Assembly: GCA_029851415.1 (NCBI GenBank)
Contig: CM056741.1
Span: 143,766,522 to 143,830,521 of the forward strand
Reading direction: 5' to 3'
Source: Eretmocerus hayati
Taxonomy: Eukaryota > Arthropoda > Insecta > Hymenoptera > Aphelinidae
DNA: 64,000 bases
The notes below the pieces were generated by a model. The model made no database searches and was not told the origin of the DNA. It worked only from the letters and a program-made list of their open reading frames with translations. Made by a program: the position numbers and the translations under genes. This document shows positions 45,535-56,700 of this stretch, piece by piece. Each line of letters starts with the position of its first letter. The stretch's first letter is position 1.

Positions 45535-48500
45535 AACCTCAGGAGAAGCGGGGACGCTTGTGACCTCCTACACACTGCCGCCAAAGAAGGGGGTATCGAT
45601 GTTCTGATCATCTCGGAAGCGCGAACTTTCCCGTTCCACATTCGATCACTGGGGGACCGCTGTAATTCAGATCACGAATCCCGCGATCCGCGAGACTGGA
45701 CCAGCTGTTAGTGGCCGCGGTTATGCTCGAAAGACCATAGGGGGCACAGCTGTATACAGCTGCTACTATTCGCCGTCGCTCAAGACGCACGAATTTGAAG
45801 ACGAGCTCCTCGGCCTAGAAGAGGATGTGAGGCAATGGGGGGGGGGGGCAGTTATAATCGCGGGGGATTTCAACTCCAAGGAACCGACTTGGAGCGGGGA
45901 GCCGCGCGATAGACGGGGGGTAATACTCGCTGATGCCATGGAGGCATTAGGATTAGTGCTCGCGAACGAGACGGGGGTTATCACCTATTACCGACACGAC
46001 ACCCGGTCCCGGGAGGGAGGTTCGTCATCGGTCCTCGACCTGACGTTCATGAGCCCGTCGCTCATGGGACGTATGACATCGTGGGAAGTTCTGGACACGG
46101 AAACACTGAGTGACCATCGACACATTCGGTTTCGGCTTAGGACTGACGGACTGAGACAGACGATACGCAGACCGCGACCAACGGGGTGGCAGGTACGGAA
46201 GCTGGACGAGGGAAAATTCCGGGAATCGATAGTAAAAGTCGAAGATCTCCCGATGAACTCCGCCTCGGACGAGGCTGTGGCGATGGTAACATCCACCATC
46301 ACGAGAGCTTGCGACGCGTCGATGCCTCGCAGGACAACACCATGTTTCTGGAGGAAACCAAAGTACTGGATCACCGATGGGATCAAGGCTCTACGAAGAA
46401 CGAGTAACAAGAAAAGGAGGACCGCATGGCGATCAAGGAAGCTGCAACGACCATCGCTGGCGGAAGATGACAGACCGTACAAAGAAGCAAAGGAGGCTCT
46501 TGTTCTAGCCATCCGGAGGAGCAAAGAGAAGTACTGGGGTGAACTGTGCGACATGGTTAACGAAGACCCCTGGGGCACGCCATATCGCGTGGTCATGTCA
46601 AAGGTCCGACCCCGGAGGGGCAACCCAGAATCGACCGATGCAGCAACATTGCGCAACATCGTGGAAGACCTCTTCCCAGCAGGAGAACCCAGAGTTACAT
46701 TCCCTACGGAGAGCGATGACCCCATCCCTCTCTTCACTATGCAAGAGCTACTCATAGCGGCGAAGAGGCTGCCAAACGGCAAGGCCCCTTGCCTGGACGG
46801 CATTCCAAACGAGGCTCTGAAACTGGTCTTCAAATACAAGCCAGATTTACTCCTCGACCTCTTCAACATCTGTCTGAGCGCGGGAATTTTCCCGGACAAG
46901 TGGAAACGCCAGAAGCTGGTCCTGATACCTAAGGGTCAAGGAGGTCAACGCCCTCTCAGCATGCTCGACAATATCGGGAAAATGTACGAGAGGATGGTGC
47001 TCAACAGGGTGGAGAAAGCCTACGAAGAAGGCGGTGGGCTATCACCAATGCAGTTCGGGTTCCGGAAGGGACGGAGCACTGTTCACGCGATCGAGGCGGT
47101 CCAAGAACGGGTTCAAGCGTCGGTAGGGAACCTATACCAAGGAAGAGGAGGATTCTGTGCCATCATTGCGTTGGACATAAAGAACGCATCCAACTGCGCG
47201 AGCTGGGAGCGAGTTTATCAATCTCAAGCAGGTAAAGTGCCATCCTATCTACTAGCCGTCACGAGTGACTACTTGCGGAACAGGACCCTCGTGTACGACA
47301 CCGACGAGGGACAAAAGATTCGGGTACTGTCCGCCGGAATCGGACAGGGGTTGGTTTCCGGGCCGTTCAACTGGAACACCCAGTACGACAGCTTACTGTC
47401 TATCGAACTGCCAGAAGGAGTGATAATAGTGGCTTTCGCGGACCACGCGGGACTCATAGTATGGGCTGACAACGAGGAACTCTTGGGTAGACGCGCGAAC
47501 GAAGCGCTGGCCCGAGTCTACGAGTGGATGATTAGCAGGCTTCTGGAGCTCGCTCTCAAGAAGTGCGAAGCAATCGTGGTCACAAGGCGTAGGAAGTTCG
47601 ACTTACCCCGGTTTTATATCACCGGGCAAGAGATCCCACGGAAAACAGAGCTGAAATACCTCGGTGTATGGCTCGACGACAAGTGGTCGTTCAAGAAGCA
47701 CATCCAGGAACCCGCCCAGAAGGCGAGCAGGGTCGGTGCGGCGCTCCAGCGGCTCATGCCGAATATCGGAGGACCCAAGGAAAAGAGGCGCGCACTCCTC
47801 AACACCGTCACCACCTCCATCATGCTGTACGGTGCACCCGTATGGGGAAAGAGAGTAGAGAAGACCATCATCGAGAAGAGAATGGGGCCTGTCCATCGAA
47901 GAGCGGCCCTGAGGAGTATCCGTGCTTACCGCACTGTATCAGGAGCTGCGGCTTTCCTATTGGCGAGTACTCCGCCCATCCACTTGCTCGTCGCGGAGCG
48001 GGTGAGGATCTGGGACCGCCAGAAAGTGATCGGAGCCGAACGAGTACTCACTCCTACGATGAAGGAGATCATCCGCGACAACGAGAAGGAAACTACCCTC
48101 GAACAGTGGCAAACTGAGTGGGACTCGCCATTCGCGAATGGCAGATGGACGCACCGGTTGATCCGTGACATAGCCAAGTGGGCGGAACGTTCCCACGGAG
48201 AGATGGACTACTGGACGACTCAGGCACTGAGCGATCATGGTTGCTTCGGCTCCTATCTAACCAGGTTCAAGAAGAGGACGACCCCAGCATGTCAGTCATG
48301 CGGGGACGACTGGGATGACGCCGAACATGCCCCGTTCAAGTGCAGCGACACCCGGAGAGAGCGCTCCGAGCTGGATAGATGGCTGGGTGCTCAACTAACA
48401 CCTGAGAATCTCGTCCCGTACTTAATCCGCAACCAGGAGACATGAGATAGAGTCACCGGATACATCAGGCTGGTGATGACCCGCAAGGAGGAGAAAGAGA

Positions 48501-48537
48501 GGGAAGTGAGGCGCCTCGATGCCGGCGAATTACAGTG
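45514..48537 (+). pseudogene. R1-like ORF2, copy 2, inactivated
   Basis: Start ATG 45514 (MANFIQANLRRSGDA). An 11-bp deletion near 45613 removes the codons after ISE and shifts the frame. The frame recovers for alignment from about 45630 on. A run of 11-12 G at 45837 adds one Gly relative to copy 1. The active site is FADH at 47435-47446, not FADD, removing a catalytic Asp. TGA at 48443-48445 replaces the Trp codon of QETWD. Otherwise it aligns with copy 1 throughout, including the C-terminal CCHC motif. Confidence 0.88.
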
Positions 48538-48857
48538 AGTCTGCCAATGAAAACAGAAGAGGCCCAAATGATTCCAGGAGGAATATGATGCCCTGAAGAG
48601 GGGAGAAAGAAGAAAGAAGAGAGAAGAAAAAAGAAAGAGAGGGAACAATGAAGAATGGAGATAGAAGATGCCGACAAGTGACCGAAGAGAGAAGATGGAG
48701 AAGAGGAACGCTCGCAATCGAGCGCGAGACATGCCGCTCATCCTGAAGTAATGCTCACGCGGTTCCGGGATGAGATGGCAGATGCAGGTGGATCTCCTTC
48801 TTGATTGCCCGATGCCCTAGGTATCGGACACCAAGGGGAGAGGGATATTACACGGCC

Positions 48858-48887
48858 GGGACACGGGATATTACAAACCCGTGTCCC
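48858..48887 (+). other. 3' UTR hairpin variant, copy 2
   Basis: A 10-bp perfect stem GGGACACGGG/CCCGTGTCCC with a 10-base loop stands where copies 1 and 4 have a different hairpin. Confidence 0.7.
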
Positions 48888-49006
48888 GCCTGGTATGGCC
48901 TGCGTGGGCTATGCGTAGTCCGCGTAAGCTGAACCAGTCCGGTGTCTGGGGACGGATCCGAAGGATCTTGAGGCAGATTTTGCCCTCTAACCACCTTAAA
49001 AAAAAA

Positions 49007-49023
49007 GAGAGAGAGAGAGAGAG
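49007..49023. repeat. GA tract between copy 2 and the CR1-like fragment
   Basis: About eight GA units directly after the A-tail of copy 2 and directly before the (TGAT)n tail of the CR1-like fragment. Confidence 0.85.
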
Positions 49024-50447
49024 ATTGATTGATTGATTGATATAAATTTTATTGAGGACGGGGGTTAAAAACCCATTCGCCCAGATAACAGGTATACGTA
49101 CCATGACTCAAGCTTAATAGATTAATAATAAAATTGAGAATGATGAATATATAAATAAATGATGAGGAGACTGAGAAGTATTTACATTTAGATATGTGAC
49201 CATTGAATTGACATCGTTTTTGCCGGGAGGGCTCTCAATTCAGGCTACAGTACGTGCCGGCTACGTAGGTTGTTGCAGAATACCGATGAGAGGTGACGGG
49301 ATCGGTTCTAGCCCTTCGTGCAAAGCACGCTCGAACCAATCTTTGCTATCACGATCGCGTAGAAAATTTAGCAGAACATCTTTCAGGCTCTTCAGACTAG
49401 CTTCAAAGTCAAGGTAGGGGAGTTTATTCAGGAGATGTGAAGCACGGATGGTAAACGACTGATTTAGAGCTTCAGTGCGTGGAGATCTGTAGGTGAAAGA
49501 GGCTTTGCTCTTCCTTTCTGACTGTCGCAAAGTAGGGTTTTCACTGGCAAGAGAAAACTTGGATCTGAGAAACACCGGCTGATTGTGTTTAATAATGGCA
49601 AGTGCAAGTGAGCCGAGAAGGTACTCTCGGCGACTTTCAGCGGAGAGCCAGCCAAGACTCACACGGTAGGGTGTGACATTGGCTTGTCGAGGGATGTTAC
49701 CATAAATAAATCTGATACAAGCATTGTGCAAACGGTGGAGTTTCAAGGCTTGTTCTTTGTTCAACCCAGTAAGTAACGCCGCACCATAGTCGAAATATGG
49801 CAGAACTAAGCTAGTAACTAGCTGTTGCCGTAGCGGACGAGCCAGACTACGAGCAGCAACTCTCAAGGAATAGAGAGATCCATGGATACGCTGACTAATT
49901 TGACTGATTTGTTTGCCCCAATCAAGTGATCGATCGATAAACATTCCAAGACTCTTGATCTGAGACGAGTACGGAATGTTTGTCCCCATGACCTGCACTT
50001 GTGGCAGCTGATCCAGGTGAATCTCTTTGAGATAGAGTTTGCTTCCTAGGATGATGATCGATGTTTTTGATGCATTGAGTTTCAGGCCGTTGTCTGTAGC
50101 CCATTTGGCAACTGCTTGGGCATCTGAAGATATCAATGCAATATGATCAAGGAGCTCCTTGGGGAGACAATGTAGGTATATGCTCGAGTCATCTGCAAAT
50201 ATCGCACACTTGGTATGCGTGAGGACATCAGGAAGATCCTTGATGAAAATGAGGAAAAGTAGAGGACCGAGTACACTCCCTTGGGGTACACCGGTCACTA
50301 GTGGAAGCCATTATTCATGCATGCCATCTGGAAGACGAACAGCCTGTTGACGATCGCTGAGATAGCTGGCAAACCATCGTATGACACGGTCGCTGCATCC
50401 TATTTTCCTCAGTTTTATCAAGAGTTTGGCATGTGGCAGGGTATCAA

Positions 50448-50452
<5 letters not shown>
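49024..50452 (-). mobile_element. CR1-like fragment, 5'-truncated, second subfamily
   Basis: A minus-strand LINE with an (ATCA)n tail at 49024-49040 and a 3' UTR related to the element at 37.4 kb. It is truncated within the reverse transcriptase at AFDTLPHAK. GA repeats stand on both sides. By eye its protein is only about half identical to the other CR1-like element, so it is a separate subfamily. Confidence 0.85.
49261..50452 (-). pseudogene. CR1-like reverse transcriptase C-terminal half, one nonsense codon
   Basis: It reads from AFDTLPHAKLLIKLRK through CSDRVIRWFASYL, then TAA at 50311-50313 between GMHE and WLP. It is then open for 345 codons with GVPQGSVLGPLLFLIFIKDL, FADDSSIYLH and NGLKLNASKT. 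The catalytic Asp pair is present but the endonuclease is missing and the frame is interrupted. Confidence 0.85.
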
Positions 50453-50526
<74 letters not shown>

Positions 50527-50527
50527 C
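50453..50527. repeat. Long GA microsatellite (about 35 units)
   Basis: An uninterrupted GA run to 50522, then GGAAC. The last 12 bases, AGAGAGAGGAAC (50516-50527), are repeated after the A-tail of copy 3. Confidence 0.92.
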
Positions 50528-52320
50528 AGCCACTCATAGCGGCGAAGAGAATGCCGAACGGCAAGGCTCCTGGCCTGGATGGCATCCCAAACGAGGCTCT
50601 GAAACTGGTCTTCAAATACAAGCCAGATCTACTCCTCGACCTCTTCAACATCTGTCTGAGCGCGGGAACTTTCCCGGACAAGTGGAAACGCCAGAAGCTG
50701 GTCCTGATACCTAAGGGTCAAGGAGGTCAACGCCCTCTCAGCATGCTCGACAATATCGGGAAAATGTATGAGAGGATGGTGCTCAACAGGGTGGAAAAAG
50801 CCTACGAAGAAGGCGGTGGGCTATCACCAATGCAGTACGGGTTCCGGAAGGGACGGAGCACTGTGCACGCGATCGAGGCGGTCCAAGAACGGGTTCAAGC
50901 GTCGGTAGGGAACCCATACCAAGGAAGAGGAGGATTCTGTGCCATCATTGCGTTGGACATAAAGAACGCATTCAACTGCGCGAGCTGGGAGCGAGTCTAT
51001 CAATCCCAAGCAGGTAAAGTGCCCCCCTATCTACTAGCCGTCACGAGTGACTACCTGCGGAACAGGACCCTCGTGTACGACACCGACGAGGGACAAGAGA
51101 TTCGGGTACTGTCCGCCGGAATCGGACAGGGATCGGTCTCCGGGCCGTTCAACTGGAACACCCAGTATGACAGCTTACTGTCTATCGAACTGCCAGAAGG
51201 AGTGATAATAGTGGCTTTCGCAGACGACGCGGGACTCATAGTATGGGCTGACAACGAGGAACTCTTGGGTAGATGCGCGAACGAAGCGCTGGCCCGAGTC
51301 TACGAGTGGATGATTAGCAGGCTTCTGGAGCTCGCTCTCAAGAAGTGCGAAGCAATCGTGGTCACAAGGCGTAGGAAGTTTGACCTACCCCGGTTTCATA
51401 TCAACGGGCAAGAGATTCCACGGAAGACAGAGCTGAAATACCTCGGTGTATGGCTCGAGGACAAGTGGTCGTTCAAGAAGCACATCCAGGAAGCCGCCCA
51501 GAAGGCGAGCAGGGTCGATGCGGCGCTCCAGCGGCTTATGCCGAATATCGGAGGACCCAAGGAAAAGAGGCGCGCACTTCTCAACACCGTCACTATCTCC
51601 ATCATGCTGTACGGTGCACCCGTGTGGGGGAAGAGAGTAGAAAAGACCATCATCGAGAAGAGAATGGGGCCTGTCCACCGAAGAGCGGCCCTGAGGAGTA
51701 TCCGTCCCTACCGCACTGTGTCAGGAGATGCGGCTTACGTATTGGCGAGTACTCCGCCCATCCACTTGCTCGTCGCGGAGCGAGTAAGGATCTGGGACCG
51801 CCAGAAAGTGATCGGAGCCGAACGAGTACTCACTCCGACGATGAAGGAGATCATCCGCGACAACGAGAAGGAAACCACCCTTGAGCATTGGCAAACTGAG
51901 TGGGATCCGCCATTTGCAAACGGCAGATGGACGCACCGGCTGATCCGTGACGTAGCCAAGTGGGCGGAACGCACCCACGGAGAGATGGACTACTGGACGA
52001 CGCAGGCACTGAGCGATCATGGTTGCTTCGGTTCCTATCTAACCAGGTTCAAGAAGAGGACAACCCCAGCATGTCAGTCATGCGGGGACGAATGGGATGA
52101 CGCCGAACATGCCCTGTTCAAGTGCAGCAACACCCGGAGAGAGCGCGCCGAGCTGGATGAATGGCTGGGTGCTCAACTAACACCTGAGAATCTCGTCCCG
52201 TACTTGCTCCGCAACCAGGAGACATGGGATAGACTCACCGGATACATCAAGCTGGTGATGACCCGCAAAGAGGAGAAAGAGAGGGAAGTAAGGCGCCTCG
52301 AAGCAGGCGAATCACAGTGA
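50528..52320 (+). CDS. R1-like ORF2 C-terminal two-thirds, copy 3, open frame
   Basis: The frame is open from the truncation point to TGA 52318-52320, about 597 codons. It includes GFRKGRST, ALDIKNAFN, the FADD active site and the zinc motif CQSCGDEWDDAEHALFKC. It lacks the endonuclease and the first part of the reverse transcriptase, and has no start of its own; the first ATG is at 50551. A truncated remnant, not a functional gene. Confidence 0.88.
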
Positions 52321-52770
52321 CTCTGCCGATTGAAACAGAAGAGGCCCAAATGATTCCAGGAGGAATCTGATGCACTGAAGAGGGAAGAGAGAAGAAAGAA
52401 GAGAGAAGAAAGAAGATGAAGAATGAAGAGATGGAAGAAGATCGAAGAAAGGGAAACAACACCTGCGAGTCGTGAGAAGAGAGACGCTCGATCCTGAGCG
52501 CGAGACGCCGCCGGCCCTGAAGTAATGCTCACGCGGTGCCGGGGCCGGATTGGTAAGTTGGTGGATCTCTCCCTTGTCCAATGGCCGGCGCCAACGGAGA
52601 AGGAAGAGAGGGTTTACCCGGTTCGGATGGCCGTATCGATGCGGATTCCAGCCCGGGACTGTTGGGGAGGTGCTGGCTAGCCGTGTTTGGCTGACCGGTG
52701 CCTCTCCTTCGTACGTCGCAGCGTATTTGCCCTACAACCACCTTAAAAAAAAAAAAAAAAAAAAAAAAAC
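52321..52770 (+). other. R1-like 3' UTR, copy 3 (variant)
   Basis: The first ~90 bases match the other copies. From about 52410 the sequence diverges, although GAAGTAATGCTCACGCGGT and the final CCACCTT plus A-run are retained. The stable hairpin of copies 1, 2 and 4 is absent. Confidence 0.75.
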
Positions 52771-52782
52771 AGAGAGAGGAAC
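52771..52782. repeat. Right duplication of R1-like copy 3
   Basis: AGAGAGAGGAAC, identical to 50516-50527. Confidence 0.85.
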
Positions 52783-53234
52783 GATACATCTACTCCCCGG
52801 CCGCGGCTGACTTGCCGCGGCTTCCCCCTCCCGCAGTGCACTTCTGCTCTCGACGACGATGTTTCTGCCGTCGAGTGTTCCCCGGCTGATGTGCGTTGAG
52901 CTGCACTACAGCTGCCGGTGTGATGCTGCAGATGAGCAGGCTGTTGCCCGTGGGGCCCAATTGCCAACCCGATGATGAAGCCCCCGAGAACGCCGGCCGG
53001 CGAACTCGTTAAGTCCTGATACGTCCACTGCTGATGTTGGTGCCGGGGATGCCTCGACGAAGGCACCGGTGCTGGCGTCCGCTGTGTCGAAGAGCTGGCG
53101 GGCGAGCAAATTCTCGCCGGACGCACAGCATGAACACTTGCGCTGCCCCGCGAACCCCCGATTCCCGCGCGCACTCAAAAGCACTTCCGCGCGCGCCAAA
53201 ATTCACGAATCTCGGAGCCCGTACTCAGAACCAC
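52783..53234 (-). other. LTR-element leader, GC-rich
   Basis: GC-rich sequence between the nested LINE stack and the primer-binding site. Open frames of 97 and 143 codons on the minus strand are not recognisable as a known Gag. It would be the transcribed leader and start of the interior of the LTR element. Confidence 0.45.
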
Positions 53235-53246
53235 GTTCTGCTACCA
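53235..53246 (-). other. Primer-binding site, initiator tRNA-Met type
   Basis: Read on minus, two bases after the LTR end, TGGTAGCAGAAC matches the complement of an insect initiator tRNA-Met 3' end with CCA (TGGTAGCAGAGC) at 11 of 12 positions. It defines this LTR as the 5' one and sets the element's orientation. Confidence 0.7.
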
Positions 53247-53248
53247 AA

Positions 53249-53725
53249 TGATTGGGACAGGGTGGTCTTGGGGAACCCTGGAGCCCAGAAGATGTGGTCT
53301 GAGTACTTTGAAACTAGGATTGTGGAAGCGTGAGATTAGGTAAAATTGAGCTCTCGTGAATCCATTGAAAAATAACTTAATACATTCTATGAAAGCGTGT
53401 GTGACACTTGTGTATAAATAGAATAAGGCGCGGAAGAGATCGCGGCACGGGAATATTAAGGGATGGTGAGGATTGAGTCGCGGGGCGGACACCGGCGCGG
53501 GTGCGATGATGATTAATTCGCTACATTGCGATAATGAGAGGCGAATATTGCGCACTGCTCGAGGCAAGCAGCAGAGCCCAAGGTGTGAGAAAGTGGCGCC
53601 GATTTTCGGCCAATTATAATATTTCTAACTCGTCACATGATATTCAAAGTAAACGCCTTCGGTCACTGCACTCGTCCCGCTTCGAGTGCTTTCTCGAACG
53701 TTCTCGAGCCCACGAAATCCGAACA
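53249..53725 (-). repeat. 5' LTR of the LTR element (477 bp)
   Basis: TG...CA ends on the minus strand. About 94% identical to the split LTR at 27854-30222. It retains the single octamer CACGGGAA where the fold-back element entered the other LTR. It lacks 53 bases relative to the 3' LTR, lost between CTCGA repeats. Confidence 0.85.
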
Positions 53726-53730
53726 GAAAT

Positions 53731-56700
53731 AATCCACGCGGGGTTTTTGAAACAAAATCGAATCCTTAAATTTTTTTCATCAAAAAAGAAGAGAACCAAA
53801 AAAACCTGGATTCATATTCCAAGAGCCTTTTCAGGTTTGATGCATATGTCAAAGCTGATGGATGATATTGATTCGGAAAATCTCCTACCTCATTTTGGGC
53901 GTATCCTAGCCCCAAGTGATGACCATCATTGTCTGTTGAAAGAGTCAAATTATGTGGTAGAGCTTATTCCGATACTTTCTTGTTCCATCAGGAGAGAGCT
54001 TCTTCGTCAAGCTTATCTGTTCCACATAACAGAACTAAGCTATATACAGATTCAGCCTCTACCTCAAAAATATATCAAGAATCAAAATTTCGGAAATGTT
54101 CTATCCTGATACAAACATTTGTTGGCCAATACTGACGATAAATGAATAAACAGATCAAAAACCTGAATTTCCTATTAAAATATCCACGTGACCAATTGAA
54201 TATTATTTTTGTCACTAGGGACTACTGTTCAGAACAAAAAACTAGCAAGGGATATTCCATGCCCATTAAAAGTTAGTTCAGGAACACCGTGACAAGAAAT
54301 GAACAACGATGTGGTGCTCGGGATTGGTTGCGATGCATTTGTACATTTTTCAGAAATCTCGGCGAGACATCTTGTTCCAGATAAGACAAGATGAGATTTG
54401 TTTTCGAAAACCTTGACTAAGATGAGATAGGGGTTGCAATTTCTTGATCTTGATAAGGCTGAGATCGAAATGACGAAAAATTTCATTTTGATGTCTTGAT
54501 TTCGGAAACCATATATTTAAGACCGATCCAAATCGTTCATCTTCTCACTTTCTTCAACGCGATAAACGACGAAAAACTGCCCGGCAAGTTCGGACAATGC
54601 GTATTATATCTAATACTTGAATCTGGCGAATCAGGAACTTTGACCTCGGATAAAAGGACAGTGTTCTTTTTAGCTGCGGTCAAAAGTTCCCAGACACCCG
54701 AAATTTTTTTCACAAATTTTGTGAATTGAATTTGACTACTAGGCTCTAATTTACCAAAAAAGTCTTTTCCAAGGCTTATTTTGAAGGTCTTATTACTTCC
54801 TTCATGATAGCAAATTCCATTTTCATCTGAACGAATTTGGAACTTTCCTATCCTGGATTGAGAAAGTGTCAATTTCGATGATTTTTTAGAGGATCTTCTG
54901 GCCCTTGCACATAAGAGATACAAGAAAGATTTAGTACGGAGATCATGATACTCCGAAGTACAAATCTAAGGTTACAAAATCCGTTTATGAACGTTTCTCT
55001 ACGTGATTTCTAGTCCGAGCTGTCACATTATCACTAAAGAGAATTTCCCACAAAAATGAAACTCATATTCAAAAATGACGAATAAACTTATTTTTTGGGG
55101 TATTATGTCCCAAAGCTTTCTAATTTTTTTCACTTAGATATAGGAAACAGATACCGGAAATAAATATTGCATCCCCCATCAAACGCATTTCTCTGTCTTG
55201 GAGCTGGGTGCTAGGTTTGTCGAGACATTTCTCTTTGTAAAAGATGTCATAGCTCTGAGTGGGAGTGGCGTAGAAGGACGCTCGAAAACGGATCCCGGAG
55301 CTCTCATATAGACTCGTTCTTTTAGGTCTCACAAGTTTGATTTCGAAATAGTTTTGTACCTTCGACTAGCAGGAGCCAGAAAATTCTGTCAAAAATCGTC
55401 GAAATACCCGCTTTTGCAAGCTGACATTGGAAAGGTCCCAATTTGTGCGATAAAAATGAATGATGCCATCTTAGAGGACGTAAGTTGAAGCAAAATTCTC
55501 TACTTAGGGTTAAGTAGATCCGAGTACTTCAACTCACAAGAGTAAAAAAAATTCGGGTGTCCTGAAACTCTTGACCGGTTGTTTATATATCCCCAAACCC
55601 AATCGGTTCCCTCCAGAGACCTATCAAAGACGACTCTTTGAATGTTGAGATAAACTTGAATCACTGTTGCTTATCCAACTGCCTATTTTTTGACAAACAA
55701 AACCAATGTGTGCAAGCACCGATACATGTGTAAGTAGTTCCTGTTGATGCTGTTATAGGTGCACAAAATCGAGCTTCGCGCTTGCAGGCTAAAAAGTGGA
55801 CCCGGTGAATCTCAGTGGAAATTCATGAGTACGAGTACAGCAATGGTTCTCGCGCAACCGCCTCGAGCGCCGCCGCATGCGAGCTAGATGCAGTTAGGGG
55901 TGGGTACCTGTATCATTTTAAAATCGCAGATTCGCGTCGCAGATTCGCGTCGCAGCTCTCGCAAACGTCTATCTCCTGCTCTATCCCCCGCGAAAACCTC
56001 GTATATTGTTTTCCTTTCTAGGGTGGTTGCCGGTAATTGTGGAGGGCACAGTTAGCTACACGTATAAGTATACATATAGGATACGCGGGCCTTTTTTGCT
56101 TCGATGCAGCAAAGTTTCATCGCGGTCCTGAGGGCGGAGGAATAAAGCGAATCTATAGGTATAGGAGGCAGCAGAAGTGGGAGGCGCCAGCGAATCAGCG
56201 GGTCGGCCAATGGGAGGGTGGAGGATGCACGCCTCCTCATCGCCGTCGTCGCAAGAGTGAACGCTACCACCACTACTCTGAGGGTGTTATGTATATGCGT
56301 AAGGTCCACGGACGAGAGGGCGACGCCCGGTCCCTCAGCATCCGATCTCTCGCGCCCTCCCATTGAGCGCAAACGTTATAATGTTGAGCCCAGATCGTGA
56401 ACGAGGATAAGGCTGATATGCCACCACCTGCTGCCCTCGCTGCACGAATCCCGAATGAGTTTGCTAGAAAACTTGCATTGCTGAGCGTTGACGACAAAAG
56501 TGCTATCGTATCAGTTGCGTAATCGAGATAGCCAAAAATCTGAGAAATGTTTTTGTCAAGGAGTTGTTTAGGGATTGCAGTGACCTGACGAGAATCCGCA
56601 ACTTTTTCTTTGCTTGCCGAAATTTAGCCTGACACAGCGGAAAATACACACTTAGAAATTACTTTGCAGATATAGACGAACATGAGATTGAACTAATACC

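Larger units (their letters stand above)
43436..49006 (+). mobile_element. R1-like copy 2, full length but inactivated
   Basis: This copy includes a 5' UTR, ORF1, ORF2, 3' UTR and a 9-base A-tail. GA repeats lie on both sides (43428-43435 and 49007-49023). It shows what is missing at the 5' end of copy 1. Lesions: a frameshift in ORF1, a nonsense codon at 45007-45009, loss of two zinc-knuckle ligands, a one-base shift fusing ORF1 and ORF2 frames, an 11-bp deletion in the endonuclease, FADD changed to FADH, and a terminal nonsense codon at 48443-48445. Confidence 0.88.
50528..52770 (+). mobile_element. R1-like copy 3, 5'-truncated, RT active site intact
   Basis: It begins inside the reverse transcriptase, at the point corresponding to ELLIAAKRLPNGK of copy 1, and runs to a 25-base A-tail (52745-52769). 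Target duplications AGAGAGAGGAAC are at 50516-50527 and 52771-52782. The second half of its 3' UTR differs from the other copies, defining a subfamily. Confidence 0.9.
27849..53730 (-). mobile_element. LTR retrotransposon expanded to 25.9 kb by nested insertions
   Basis: Two LTRs lie in the same (minus) orientation. The 5' LTR is 53249-53725; the 3' LTR is 27854-30222, interrupted by a fold-back element. The outer edges carry identical 5-bp sequences GAAAT (27849-27853 and 53726-53730). LTR ends are TG...CA. Inward of the 5' LTR is a primer-binding site like the complement of initiator tRNA-Met; inward of the 3' LTR is a purine-rich tract. By hand count the LTRs differ at about 27 of 477 aligned positions plus one 53-bp gap. 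I saw no gag-pol frame in the interior that is not LINE-derived, so it is non-autonomous or gutted. Two independent elements sharing GAAAT by chance cannot be excluded. Confidence 0.7.

Noticed and set aside
53534..54109. 191-codon + strand frame
   Set aside because: It starts in the 5' LTR, on the antisense side, and runs into flanking sequence. No domain; a chance frame.
54229..54490. Similarity of CTTGATCTTGATAAGG-like phrases here and at 27.5 kb
   Set aside because: Short, degenerate and AT-rich; no boundaries or duplications could be defined.
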